In this document: positions 1 through 8,246 of the stretch, piece by piece | How the letters are laid out: the number at the start of each line of letters is the position of its first letter | Numbering within the stretch: the first letter of the stretch is position 1 | NCBI GenBank assembly: GCA_964547135.1 | Contig: CAZJMK010000011.1 | Location: 1-64,000 of the forward strand | Direction: 5' to 3' | DNA: 64,000 nt | Source: JAJXSS01 sp964547135 | GTDB taxonomy: Bacteria > Planctomycetota > Phycisphaerae > Phycisphaerales > Phycisphaeraceae | The notes under the pieces: model-generated | The model's input: only the letters and a program-made list of their open reading frames with translations | What the model was told of the DNA's origin: nothing | Databases searched by the model: none | Translations under genes and position numbers: made by a program

Positions 1-70
1 GCCGTGCCCTTTAGGGCCGGATGGCTGTGTGTCCGATTGACTGCGATCCGGGGCTGAAGCCCTCGGCGTC
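1..70 (+). repeat. GACGCCG cloverleaf-like repeat, copy A1 (cut by window edge)
   Basis: The copy reads GCCGTGCCCTTTAGGGC near its left end and GATCCGGGGCTGAAGCCC then TCGGCGTC at its right end. The outer ends are complementary and each half holds its own small hairpin, so the unit can fold like a cloverleaf. At least nine related complete or partial copies lie in this window. The first bases are missing because the window starts inside the element. Confidence 0.75.
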
Positions 71-90
71 ATGGGTTTCATGTTTTAAGC

Positions 91-128
91 AAAAAAAACG
101 CGACGAACCCGGTGAGGGGTTCGTCGCG
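91..128 (-). terminator. Rho-independent terminator of the flagellin gene
   Basis: On the minus strand a perfect 12-bp stem (CGCGACGAACCC paired with GGGTTCGTCGCG, loop of six bases) is followed directly by eight T residues. It lies about 60 bases downstream of the flagellin stop codon and points the right way for it. Confidence 0.9.
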
Positions 129-187
129 CCGCATCAGTGGTCGGAAGTCCGCTGGTGGCGGAACCTCCCGAGTCAGGCGATGCCTCA

Positions 188-1720
188 TTACCGACCCAAC
201 AGTGCCAGCACGTTCTGCGGCTGGGTGTTGGCTGTTCCCAAGACACTCGTCGCCGACTGCACCAGAATCTGTGCCCTCGTGAGCGACGCGGTTTCCTTCG
301 CAAAGTCCGTGTCACGGATGGCACTCTCCGCAGCACTCGTATTTTCCAAGCTGATCGACAGTGAACGAATCGTGGCCCCGACGATGTTCTTCTGGAACGC
401 GCCCAATCGACCCCGCAGGCCCGAAACCAGATCGATCGCCGAGTTGATGATCTTCTGACCCGTTTCCAGGTTGCCGGTCACCAGGTTGTTGGCATTGCCC
501 GACGCCAGCGAACTCAGATAACCGTCCGCCACATTGCCCAGGTTGCGGGTGGCCACGTTCTTGATGCCCACCGACACCTGATTCAGAATGTCCACGTTGG
601 GGCCGAGGTTGAAGCGTGCCCCGCCGCCGGTGATGGTAAAGGCCGTGTAGCTGCCCAGCGTCTGGGCACCGGGCGTGGTCGTCGAAGCAGCACTGAGGGT
701 CAGCGACAGATCGAGGAAGTCGGTGTTCACCCGTGCGGTGCGACCGCGGGCCGTGGCCACGATACCGTTGATGATCGCGCCCAGGTCCTGCCCTTCGTCC
801 TTCACCGCATTGGAACCCTGAATCGTGGCGAAGGTCGAACCACCCGTGCCCACCGCATTTTCATTGCTGGCTGCGGCACCGACGATGCCGCCGGTCTGTC
901 CGCCGCTGCTGCTGAGCTTGAAGGAGACGAACTGATCGGAGCCGAACTCATCACTGCGCAGCTTGAGGTAGCCGCCGCCGGTGCTGATGGCTGCCGACAC
1001 GCCGGTCACATCCTTAAAGGTGTTGACTGCTGCGGCGATGGCTGACAAACGCGTGCCGCTGGCGAAGCTGAATTCACGTGAACCGCGGGCACCGGTCAAT
1101 TCGAAGGTGAAACGCGAAGCGGTGTTGGTCAGGTCCAGTTGCGTGGTGGTGCCGCCGAAGGACAGGAACAGCGCCCCATGCTGAGCCGAGGCCGTGACCA
1201 CCAACTGCACTTCCCGTGTACCGTTATGTTCGAGTTTGGCGGCATTGATCTGGAAGTCACGAATCCGGTTGTTCTGGCCGGTGACCGTGAAATCATACGT
1301 GCCGTTGAGCAGCTTGACGCCCTGGAAGCTGGTCGTCGAAGCGATGCGGTCAATCGTCTGCAGAATCGAATCGATCTGCAATTGATTGGCTTCCTTTTCC
1401 TCCCGGCTGATGCCCGCTCGGTTGGCGGATTCACCCACCAAGGCCTGCACTTCCAAAAGCAGGGCGTTGACTTCCTGCAAACCACCTTCCGCGATGTTCA
1501 CCACCTGGTCCGCTCGCTCGGCGTTGCCGATGGCGGCGCTGATGGCGGTCTTTTCGCTGCGCAGCTTTTCGCTGGCGATCAGGCCGGCGGGGCTGTCCGC
1601 ACCACGGTTGATCTGCAGACCGGTTGACAATCGTTCCAGGGACTGTTGCAGGGATTTATTCTGGTGTCCCAGAATCCGCTGCGCCAGCATCGATCCGACG
1701 TTCGTGTTGATGCGACTCAT
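188..1720 (-). CDS. fliC: Flagellin
   Basis: Filament subunit of the bacterial flagellum, exported by the flagellar type III system and polymerised outside the cell. The 510-residue product has the classic conserved ends: an N-terminal D0/D1 region starting MSRINTNVGSM with QQSLERLSTGLQINRG and DSPAGLIASE, and a C-terminal helix region with AESAIRDTDFAKETA and ending NVLALLGR. The middle (about 150-420) is variable and rich in Thr, Gly and Ser, as expected for surface-exposed D2/D3 domains. The start at 1720 is chosen over an in-frame ATG at 1741 because homologues start MSRIN and a GGAGG lies eight bases upstream. It stands alone, with a strong terminator downstream and a possible sigma-28 -10 box upstream. 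No other flagellar gene is in the window. Confidence 0.95.
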   Translation of the reverse strand: MSRINTNVGSMLAQRILGHQNKSLQQSLERLSTGLQINRGADSPAGLIASEKLRSEKTAISAAIGNAERADQVVNIAEGGLQEVNALLLEVQALVGESANRAGISREEKEANQLQIDSILQTIDRIASTTSFQGVKLLNGTYDFTVTGQNNRIRDFQINAAKLEHNGTREVQLVVTASAQHGALFLSFGGTTTQLDLTNTASRFTFELTGARGSREFSFASGTRLSAIAAAVNTFKDVTGVSAAISTGGGYLKLRSDEFGSDQFVSFKLSSSGGQTGGIVGAAASNENAVGTGGSTFATIQGSNAVKDEGQDLGAIINGIVATARGRTARVNTDFLDLSLTLSAASTTTPGAQTLGSYTAFTITGGGARFNLGPNVDILNQVSVGIKNVATRNLGNVADGYLSSLASGNANNLVTGNLETGQKIINSAIDLVSGLRGRLGAFQKNIVGATIRSLSISLENTSAAESAIRDTDFAKETASLTRAQILVQSATSVLGTANTQPQNVLALLGR

Positions 1721-1810
1721 GGTTAAGTCCTCCGTGAACACTTATACGGGGGTTCACGCCCGTTGACTTGGCATCCATGCCCTGAGGTAGCTCCACTGTT
1801 GCGTGCGACG

Positions 1811-1818
1811 TTATCGGC
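1811..1818 (-). promoter_or_regulatory. Possible sigma-28 (FliA) -10 element for flagellin
   Basis: The minus strand reads GCCGATAA, an exact match to the FliA -10 consensus, about 90 bases upstream of the flagellin start. No clear TAAA -35 box is found 15 bases further upstream, so the call rests on the -10 box and gene identity only. Confidence 0.35.
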
Positions 1819-2346
1819 ACAGTAACTCGGTGAACCGCGGCGCCTTTTCACCCGTGCGGAGCTGACTCCTCCGCGTGACCAACCGGGCTTTCCCGATCGT
1901 CCGGGCCGTCCACCCGAATCCTGATGTTTCCGCCGATGCTCGTGTTTGTTCGGTGATCCTGATCCTTTCCGAACAACCTTCGAGCCAAACTTTTCTTATC
2001 GGAACCCGCAGCCTCACATTCCCGTTAAACCGCAGGCTCCGATCCGTCATCACCATCGGCACAGCCCCCCCAGCACTTAAGCGCCGCATAAACGTCATAA
2101 ACGGACTTTTGCAAAAACGCCTTGTTTTAAGCCAAAAATGCCATAAAAAATATTTTGCGCTGACCGCAAAGTGGTCGAGTGCGAAAAGAAAGTGGCCAAG
2201 TGGTCGAGTGACAAATCCAAGCCAAGAACGAGGCTGGCAAGCCGAGGGCTTGGGTATTTTTTGGTTGAATGATTCAGCGATTGCGTGATGTTCACTTCTT
2301 TCACGCCTGAACTTCACCTGCGTGCGGGTTGGCATCGAACCACTTT

Positions 2347-2374
2347 TTGCCACCCCCGTGCCACTGGTTACAAT
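2347..2374 (+). promoter_or_regulatory. Sigma-70 type promoter of tRNA-Arg
   Basis: TTGCCA (2347-2352) and TACAAT (2369-2374) are separated by 16 bases, and the -10 box ends 14 bases before the first base of the tRNA. Both boxes and the spacing fit a housekeeping promoter. Confidence 0.65.
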
Positions 2375-2388
2375 GCCACCGGATTCAC

Positions 2389-2462
2389 GCGCCCGTAGCT
2401 CAATTGGATAGAGTGTTGGCCTCCGAAGCCAAAGGTTACAGGTTCGACTCCTGTCGGGCGTA
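2389..2462 (+). tRNA. tRNA-Arg (anticodon CCG)
   Basis: A full cloverleaf can be drawn in 74 bases. The acceptor stem is GCGCCCG with CGGGCGT (first pair G-U), followed by T8 and A9. The D arm holds GCTCAATTGGATAGAG, the anticodon stem is TTGGC/GCCAA around the loop CTCCGAA, and the T arm is ACAGG-TTCGACT-CCTGT. Anticodon CCG reads the arginine codon CGG. The 3' CCA is not encoded (the next bases are TTT), so it must be added after transcription. Confidence 0.97.
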
Positions 2463-2779
2463 TTTCAGCGTAGGCGCCACTGGCCACTCGCGCCGTGAGC
2501 AATGTGTGTGATGTAGCCCAGCCCCCGGGGGCAGAGCCACAACAAGAAAGACGCGATCAATCGCAGCGCTAACCAATCACGCCGACGCAAAGCGTTCGCG
2601 CTAAGAAACTGTTTCATAACTCCTTCCGGACTCGGAGCCACGAGCGGAAGCGAGTGGTTCTTTGCAAAACCAAGAACCGCTCACTACCGTTCGCGGCTCA
2701 GAATCCAGTTATGAAATAGTTTCTAAACACATTCGAAATTCGAAATTCTTTTCGCGCTTGGCCACTTCATTCATCCGAC
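2463..2779. other. Repeat-filled intergenic stretch after tRNA-Arg
   Basis: No gene is seen. In order it holds a CCCAGCCCCCGGGGG motif (about 2516-2535), the GACGCGATCAATCGC... repeat (2550-2573), the CGCCGACGCAAAGCG repeat (2578-2604), element B1 (2602-2726) and a short run of TTCGAAA-type repeats (about 2732-2750). Confidence 0.75.
2602..2726. repeat. MITE-like element B1 with 19-bp terminal inverted repeats
   Basis: The ends read AAGAAACTGTTTCATAACT on the left and, inverted, TAGAAACTATTTCATAACT on the right. The interior has nested inverted segments (GGAGCCACGAGCGGAAGC and GAACCGCTCACTACCG). A second, longer copy in the opposite orientation lies at 46511-46690. There is no coding capacity. 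Confidence 0.75.
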
Positions 2780-3415
2780 TCACTTGAACATGGCGTGGCC
2801 ATCGTCCTCGACATCGTGCACCTTTTTCAGCAGGGCCGGGGCATCGTCAAAGCGACCTTCGAGCAGCGCCGCTTCCAAGTCCGACAAGCGGTGAATCAAC
2901 TGGTTCATGGTTTTGCGATAGGCAGTCAGCTTGCTTGCACGTTGATCGGAAGGCAACCGATGAATCACCGGCGGAGTCATGGTTTTTGCTAGTAACGACA
3001 AGCGTTGAAACAGCACAATGCGTTCCAGGGAATCAGTCTGATACTCGGCCTGGGCGACCTGTTTTTTCAATGCTTTGTAATGGTCTTCCATTTCGTGCAT
3101 CAGGTCTTCGAGGTCCGGGCCTGCGGGTCGCGCCGAGGCCTGCTCGGTTTTCACCGGCGATGTCGCGGCAACCGGAGCAGGTTTGCTGGTGACAGGGGCG
3201 GGGGTAGCCGCGGGTGCAGCGTTGGTATTTGCAGCCGAGGGCGCAGCAACCGGGGGCGTGGCTGGGGCGGAGGGAACCGGTTTCATCGGCTCGGCAGCGG
3301 GGGCCGGGGCCGGGGCCGGGGGCTTGCTTGCATGCGCATCGGCCCATACCACTGCCTGCCAACCCATCACGATCAGACCGATGCAAACCAGCGACATTGA
3401 TACGCGATGCAACAT
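2780..3415 (-). CDS. Cytochrome b562-like periplasmic protein
   Basis: The 211-residue product has a signal peptide (about 1-26, hydrophobic core then WADA), a Pro/Ala-rich linker (about 30-98) and a C-terminal helical domain of about 110 residues. That domain resembles the soluble cytochrome b562 family from memory: it opens with DLEDLMHEMEDHY, has a central TPP turn, and ends with a helix containing DDGHAMFK. In the family a Met in the first helix and a His in the last bind haem, and candidates for both are present. Family function is poorly known beyond electron carriage. The start has AGGAG seven bases upstream. Neighbours give no clue, and no haem transport gene is close. Confidence 0.55.
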   Translation of the reverse strand: MLHRVSMSLVCIGLIVMGWQAVVWADAHASKPPAPAPAPAAEPMKPVPSAPATPPVAAPSAANTNAAPAATPAPVTSKPAPVAATSPVKTEQASARPAGPDLEDLMHEMEDHYKALKKQVAQAEYQTDSLERIVLFQRLSLLAKTMTPPVIHRLPSDQRASKLTAYRKTMNQLIHRLSDLEAALLEGRFDDAPALLKKVHDVEDDGHAMFK

Positions 3416-3730
3416 CGTGAACTCCTTGAAAAATAAGTAGATTGAAACAAACGCGTTATGCTACGAAGAACCGAATCTCACCGCAGAGAACGCAGAGATC
3501 GCAGAGAATCATTTTTTCAAACAAACCAAGACGCAAAGAAAACCGTTTAACGGGAATTGGCTACGAAGACCCGATGGACACGAAAAAGATTTATGTAGCT
3601 AGGGGCTAGTCGCTTGGAGCTAGGTAAAACAACCATTGCCAATGATTCTGCCCAGCCCCTAGCTACTAGCACCCAGCTACTAGGCAATTCGGCATTCACT
3701 GTGGTGAATTTTTCTGCGCTCATCCACCCA
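3416..3730. other. Repeat-bearing gap between the b562-like and AsmA-like genes
   Basis: No gene is seen. It contains the run ACCGCAGAGAACGCAGAG (about 3480-3500), an ACGCAAAGAAAACC motif, and the GGGGCTAGG hairpin I1 (3596-3684). Confidence 0.7.
3596..3684. repeat. GGGGCTAGG hairpin I1 (gene-free copy of the IVP-linked repeat)
   Basis: The left arm includes GCTAGGGGCTAG and CTTGGAGCTAGG, the loop ends GCCAATGATTCTG, and the right arm is CCCAGCCCCTAGCTACTAG and onward. The arms are mutually complementary. The same arms flank the four-helix-bundle gene at 27728-28234, and other copies lie at 44241-44328 and 60009-60099. Confidence 0.8.
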
Positions 3731-4645
3731 TCACGGATTCTTCTTTTCTTCACTGCTTCCGCCGAACAAATTACCGATACCCTTGCCCAAATCTTCGACG
3801 CCCTTGGTCACGTCCTTGGTGGCCCCTTTCACGGCTTCGCCCGCGCCCTTGGCGACATCGCCCACTGCCTGCACCGCACCTTCACCCATTTGGCCGATCT
3901 TTCCGCCCAGGTCGCCCACCACATTCACCCCCAGCGATGCCAGTGATGACAACCCCTCCAGCCCTTTGCCCAGTTCGCCCAGCACGTCGGACGGCAGAAT
4001 GCCCTTGCCCGCTTCAAACACGCTCGCCAACGTCGCCTGCGTGATGATCTGTGTCAGTTGCCCCATCGTCACGCCCGATCCATCCGACCCCACATTTTGC
4101 AAATGAATCTCCGGCACCTTCACCACCAACGGCCCACCCACCGGCAACACATCCGCACGCACCGTCACGTCCCGAATCAACACATCCTTCACCACAAACT
4201 TTTTGCCCTCTTTGCCGGGCGTCGGCGGCGGAGCCTTCTGCGACTGGTCCGAGGTTTTCAGGTTGTCCAATATCGCCTGGTAGTTGGCCTTGCCGCCCTT
4301 TTTTTCCAGGTACAAATCAATGCCCGTCAGTTGCAGCGAAGGTATTTCCACCACCGGCTGAGTCAGCGAACCCAGACTCACCGCCACGGAACCATCGCCC
4401 AGCGTCATGAAATGCGGGCCGTTGAACCCCGTCGGATTGGCGATGTTCAACTCCTTCAAACTCGCCTGCCCCGAAGTGATGCCGATGTTCACCCCCCCCA
4501 GCGTCGTGTTCACGCCCAGCGTTTGCGTGGCTCCGACCTCAATGCCCTTGCGTGCCAGCACGTCGATGTAAATCACCAGCGCCACGATCGCCACCACCAG
4601 CAACAACACCAACACGCCGACGATAATGCCCAGTTTCTTCAACAT
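3731..4645 (-). CDS. AsmA-like membrane-anchored protein with a helical glycine-rich tail
   Basis: The 304-residue product has an N-terminal membrane segment (about 5-28) and then a beta-rich region (about 35-205) with features of AsmA/DUF748-like proteins, such as TTLGGVNIGITSGQASL and LNIANPTGFNGP. Family members sit in the envelope and are linked to lipid or outer-membrane homeostasis. The last 90 residues are Gly/Ala/Lys-rich with an 8-11 residue rhythm (GDVAKGAGEAVKGATKDVTKG), which should form an amphipathic helix like LEA-type tails. The start has AAGGAG upstream. The AsmA assignment comes from pattern and topology only. No partner gene is nearby. Confidence 0.55.
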   Translation of the reverse strand: MLKKLGIIVGVLVLLLVVAIVALVIYIDVLARKGIEVGATQTLGVNTTLGGVNIGITSGQASLKELNIANPTGFNGPHFMTLGDGSVAVSLGSLTQPVVEIPSLQLTGIDLYLEKKGGKANYQAILDNLKTSDQSQKAPPPTPGKEGKKFVVKDVLIRDVTVRADVLPVGGPLVVKVPEIHLQNVGSDGSGVTMGQLTQIITQATLASVFEAGKGILPSDVLGELGKGLEGLSSLASLGVNVVGDLGGKIGQMGEGAVQAVGDVAKGAGEAVKGATKDVTKGVEDLGKGIGNLFGGSSEEKKNP

Positions 4646-4893
4646 GATGGAACTCCTTTTTTAACTAGAACCCCATGAAACCCCACTCGGCCACTGCTTT
4701 TAATACCCAAGTCCACACCGCTACAGCAATTCACCCTTGGCTTGTTGTTGTCGATTCGACGGCTTCAACAGCAAGGCTTCCCGCTAAATCCGAAATTCGA
4801 AATCTTCCCTGCACCGGGCCACTTCCGCTTCTGGTTGATGTTACTCTAGGCGGATACCTTACCCAATTCTCACGGGCTTGAGGCGGCCTTGCT

Positions 4894-6084
4894 ATGTCAC
4901 TCGCAAACACGCCAACTCGTTTCATGCAACGCGCCCTGCAACTGGCAGCACGGGGACGCGGCTACGTTCAGCCCAACCCCATGGTCGGCTGCGTATTGGT
5001 GCGTGACAACCGCATCGTCGCTGAAGGCTTTCACCAGCGTTATGGCCAGGCTCATGCGGAAGTCATGGCCCTGCGCGATGCACAAACCAAAGGCATCGAC
5101 ACCACGGGGCTTCATGCCTACGTCACGCTTGAACCCTGTTGCCACTTTGGCAAAACCCCGCCCTGTGTGCAGGCTTTGATTGCTGCCAAAGTGGGTCATG
5201 TCTCGGCTGCGATGGTCGATCCGTTCCCAGCCGTGAGCGGTAAAGGGTTGCAACAACTCAAGCAGGCGGGCATCCGCACATCGGTGGGTTTGTGTGAAGC
5301 CGAGGCTCGCCAACTCAATGCTGCGTTCATCAAACGTTGTGAACAGGGGTTGCCCTGGGTGATGCTCAAATGGGCGCAGACACTCGATGGGTACATTGCC
5401 ACCCGCAACGGGCACAGTCAATGGGTCAGCGGCCCGCAGGCGCGTCGCTGGGTACATCAGCAGCGCAGCTGGGTCGATGTCATCATGACCGGCATCGGCA
5501 CGGTACTGGCTGACGACCCGCAATTGACCGCCCGAGGCGTGAAGCTGCGTCGCGTCGCACGTCGAGTCGTGATTGATCCGTCACTCAAACTGCCCTTGCA
5601 CAGTCGGCTGGTGCAATCACTGCGTGAAAGCGAATCGGCAGCAGCGTTGACGGTGGCGGTGCACGAGCAGGGGCTGCGTGAACCCGTGGGCGAATGGTCG
5701 GACAAACTCAATACCCTGCGCAAACTGGGAGTTGAAGTGATTGGGTTGCCGGTTTGGGCAACGGGTGAATCGACCCGTACCGCGGCAGCATCGTTGCTTG
5801 ATTTGCGACCATTGATGAAACACTTGTTAGAAGCACACCGAGCCGGCAACGTTTGGGTCGAAGGCGGGGCACGGTTGAACGGGGCACTGCTGGCACAGGG
5901 CTTGGCGGATCAGGTGCTTGCCATCGTTGCCCCGAAGTGGTTGGGTGACCCGCAGGCCTTGCATGCAATGGTGTTACCTGCCGGGTCTGCGAACGCCATG
6001 GAAAACATGGATCACGCACATCGACTGACCCTGCAACAGTTGCGTCGCCTGGGCGATGATGTGTTGTTGGATTACCGGGTGTAA
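4894..6084 (+). CDS. ribD: Riboflavin biosynthesis protein RibD (deaminase/reductase)
   Basis: Bifunctional enzyme of riboflavin synthesis. It deaminates the pyrimidine product of GTP cyclohydrolase II and then reduces its ribose side chain with NADPH. The 396-residue length is near the usual 360-400. The N-terminal deaminase domain (about 8-150) carries the zinc site: H54-A-E56, then EPCCHFGKTPPC with C82 and C91. The reductase domain (about 155-396) has LKWAQTLDGYIATRNGHSQW. No other rib gene is adjacent and I see no FMN riboswitch upstream. The ATG at 4894 lacks a strong SD, and an ATG at 4924 is possible. Confidence 0.95.
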   Translation: MSLANTPTRFMQRALQLAARGRGYVQPNPMVGCVLVRDNRIVAEGFHQRYGQAHAEVMALRDAQTKGIDTTGLHAYVTLEPCCHFGKTPPCVQALIAAKVGHVSAAMVDPFPAVSGKGLQQLKQAGIRTSVGLCEAEARQLNAAFIKRCEQGLPWVMLKWAQTLDGYIATRNGHSQWVSGPQARRWVHQQRSWVDVIMTGIGTVLADDPQLTARGVKLRRVARRVVIDPSLKLPLHSRLVQSLRESESAAALTVAVHEQGLREPVGEWSDKLNTLRKLGVEVIGLPVWATGESTRTAAASLLDLRPLMKHLLEAHRAGNVWVEGGARLNGALLAQGLADQVLAIVAPKWLGDPQALHAMVLPAGSANAMENMDHAHRLTLQQLRRLGDDVLLDYRV

Positions 6085-6472
6085 AGCCGACGCGACAAGT
6101 CGCAGCGTTCACCAGCAATGTGGCACCGCCGCCCTCGGCGGTGTGAACGTCGATGGTGATTCACCCAGCCGGGGGCGGCTGGGCTACCACCGGCAGCTCG
6201 CTTTTCACGCCAAGTCGCCAAGGTGCCAAGCCGCCAAGAAAACCAGACATCGGAAATAGACCACGATGACACGAAGTAAGAAGCGGCCGAGTGCCAGAAC
6301 CAAGCCAAGAACGAGGCTGGCAAGCCGAGGGCTTGGGTATGGTTTCGTGACTCGGACATAAATTGTATTTGTCTTCACTTGGCCACTTGACCACTCGACC
6401 ACTTCATATGACGCGATAAATTGCGGCGTTGACCAGCAATGTGGCACCTCTGCCTGATATGATGCAGCGACT
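6085..6472. other. Repeat-filled gap between ribD and polysaccharide locus 1
   Basis: About 390 bases without a gene. It holds two copies of a unit in which a GACGCGA...GCGTTSACC repeat is followed by CAGCAATGTGGCACC (6089-6127 and 6410-6448). Between them lie a CGCCGCCCTCGGCGG hairpin, an AGCCGGGGGCGGCTGGGCTAC repeat (about 6167-6187), a CCAAGCC...GGCTTGGGTA element (6299-6340), and CACTTGGCCACTTGACC arms (about 6376-6404). Confidence 0.75.
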
Positions 6473-7078
6473 ATGTCGGCTACCGACCCACCCCGCGAGC
6501 ACGCATCTTCCGCCGCCAAGCCGGTCATTTTCCAGCAACTTGATCGCTGTCAATCGTATCCTTACCCGTTGAGTTTTTACCTTCGCCGAGCTTTGTGGGA
6601 ATGGGTGCAGCGCTTGTTCATCCGACTCAGCCCGCGACGTGCTCACGGTTGGCGACGATTCTGGCTCCGCCTTTTTGGGGCCGACATCACCGGGCGCAGC
6701 GGGTTTTCCTCGCGCGTCTGCATCATGCACCCCTGGCTGCTAAAAGTCGGTCAATATTCCATGCTCGGCGACCATGTCCACGTGTACAACCTTGGCCCGA
6801 TCACCATCGGCGACCACACCGTCATTTCACAAGACGTTTACCTCTGTGCCGGGACGCATGATTACACACAGCCCGACCTGCCGCTCGTTCGCCCTTCCAT
6901 CACCATCGGCAGCGGCGTTTGGATTTGTGCCGGTGCGTTCATCGGCCCGGGTGTCACCATCGGCGACAACGCCATCGTCGGCGCAAGGGCGGTGGTCACC
7001 AAAGATGTGCCCCCCGGCATGATCGTTGCCGGCAACCCGGCCAGGGTGATCAAAGTTCGTCCGATGGCGTGTCGATGA
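6473..7078 (+). CDS. WcaF-like sugar O-acyltransferase (left-handed beta-helix)
   Basis: Predicted acetyl- or acyltransferase that modifies a polysaccharide or its lipid-linked precursor. The 201-residue product has an N-terminal helical part (about 20-70, with RRALWEWVQRLF) and a hexapeptide-repeat domain (about 75-195): GPITIGDHTVISQ, CAGTHDYTQPD with the probable catalytic His, and GVTIGDNAIVGARAVV. The layout matches the colanic acid acetyltransferase WcaF group. The stop overlaps the next gene by four bases (ATGA), suggesting coupled translation with the glycosyltransferase. A paralogue lies at 8247-8855. Confidence 0.85.
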   Translation: MSATDPPREHASSAAKPVIFQQLDRCQSYPYPLSFYLRRALWEWVQRLFIRLSPRRAHGWRRFWLRLFGADITGRSGFSSRVCIMHPWLLKVGQYSMLGDHVHVYNLGPITIGDHTVISQDVYLCAGTHDYTQPDLPLVRPSITIGSGVWICAGAFIGPGVTIGDNAIVGARAVVTKDVPPGMIVAGNPARVIKVRPMACR

Positions 7079-8163
7079 TCGCAAGGATGGATGAACGGTG
7101 TTTGACCAGAGCCAAACAACTTACCGCGATAAATGAGACCCGTATGCCAACCAAAGCAACTTCAACTTCCGTATCGCCCGTGCCGCCGGACCCACGGGTT
7201 CATGAATGGGTCGCGCAACTGCAACCCCAGCGTCAGCCTTCCGGCCATTGGCCGGCTCTGCACTCGGTTCCCGTTTCGGTGTTGGTCCCCGTGAAAAACG
7301 AAGCCAACAACATTGTGGAATGTCTGAGGCACCTGAGTTGGGCCGACCAACTGGTCGTGGTGGACAGCCAATCCATGGATCAGACCGTGCCCATGGCTCA
7401 GGCGATGGGTGCGGATGTGTATCAGTTTTACATGTCGCCGGAAGGTTGGCCCAAAAAGCGCAACTGGGCGATCGAAACCGTTCAGTGGCGAAACCCCTGG
7501 TTGCTGGTGATGGACGCTGACGAACACATGACCCCGGAACTGACGCAGGAGGTGGTTCAGGTGGTCACCGGAAAACATCAACCCAAAGATGCGCGCTCTG
7601 CTGGTTGCGGCGATGGTTACTGGGTCAATCGTCGCTTCATGTTCATGGGCCAATGGATCAAACACTGCGGCTATTACCCCAGCTACAACGTTCGCCTCTT
7701 CAAGCATGCCATCGGGCGGTACGAACGCATGGCCAGGGTCGGCAACACCAACTCCGGCGACAACGAAGTCCACGAACACGTCATCCTCTCCACCGGCCAA
7801 CCCGGTTATCTTCAGCACGACTTTCTGCACTACGCTTACCCGGACCTTTACGCCTGGGTCGAAAAACACAATCGCTATTCCAACTGGGAAGCCCATGTCA
7901 TGACTGCCGGCAACCAGGGCCAGCTCAAAAGTAATTTGTTCGGCAACGCCCTGGAACGTCGCCGCTGGATCAAGCGCTTTGCTTCGCACCTGCCCATGCG
8001 GCCCACCCTGCGCTTTATTTACAACTACCTCTTCCGCGCCGGGTTTCTCGACGGCTACCCGGGTTATGTCATGTGTCGTCTCTTGGGGTGGTACGAGTTT
8101 GTCTCGCTGGCCAAATACCACGAATTAAAACGCGGTTCCCCGCACACCCAGCAGCGCAAGTAA
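7075..8163 (+). CDS. Family 2 glycosyltransferase (WaaE/KdtX-like)
   Basis: Predicted inverting glycosyltransferase for polysaccharide or lipopolysaccharide core synthesis, acting on the cytoplasmic face. A 362-residue product with a GT-A domain: SVLVPVKNEANNIVECLRHL (about 65-85), LVVVDSQSMDQT, and the metal-binding region LLVMDADEHM. The middle part (RRFMFMGQWIKHCGYYPSYN, RLFKHAIGRYE) is typical of the WaaE-like subgroup. The start at 7075 overlaps the stop of the acyltransferase (ATGA). A second ATG at 7144 is equally possible on protein evidence, since the conserved part begins later. Confidence 0.87.
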   Translation: MIARMDERCLTRAKQLTAINETRMPTKATSTSVSPVPPDPRVHEWVAQLQPQRQPSGHWPALHSVPVSVLVPVKNEANNIVECLRHLSWADQLVVVDSQSMDQTVPMAQAMGADVYQFYMSPEGWPKKRNWAIETVQWRNPWLLVMDADEHMTPELTQEVVQVVTGKHQPKDARSAGCGDGYWVNRRFMFMGQWIKHCGYYPSYNVRLFKHAIGRYERMARVGNTNSGDNEVHEHVILSTGQPGYLQHDFLHYAYPDLYAWVEKHNRYSNWEAHVMTAGNQGQLKSNLFGNALERRRWIKRFASHLPMRPTLRFIYNYLFRAGFLDGYPGYVMCRLLGWYEFVSLAKYHELKRGSPHTQQRK

Positions 8164-8246
8164 ATGCACAACGCCTCAGTCGGGGCTGCGGATGCTTTTA
8201 CCCAGTCAAGGGTACATCACGCGGCAGTTGCCTGCGTTGTCTGTGC

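Larger units (their letters stand above)
1721..2388. other. Gene-free stretch between flagellin and tRNA-Arg
   Basis: About 670 bases without a convincing gene. It holds the probable flagellin promoter area (near 1811), an AT-richer unique section at 2090-2160, arms of the AAGTGGCCGAGTG repeat (about 2168-2212), a CCAAGCC...GGCTTGGGTA element (2217-2257), a partial copy of the CCTGAACTTCAC hairpin (about 2307-2325) and the tRNA promoter. A 180-codon minus-strand reading frame across it is a translation of these repeats. Confidence 0.7.

Noticed and set aside
1811..2353. Minus-strand 180-codon reading frame upstream of flagellin
   Set aside because: Its translation includes the CCAAGCC and AAGTGG repeats (KIPKPSACQPRSW), which also appear in other spurious frames. 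No SD and no recognisable family.
2348..2363. Sigma-54-like site TGGCACGGGGGTGGCA on the minus strand
   Set aside because: It overlaps the good sigma-70 promoter of the tRNA on the other strand and is more than 600 bases from flagellin, with one mismatch in the -12 box.
4646..4893. FMN riboswitch upstream of ribD
   Set aside because: No RFN-element core is visible; the gap holds only a TTCGAAA run and an AACAGCAAGGCTTCCCGCT repeat that recurs at about 38406 and 55550.
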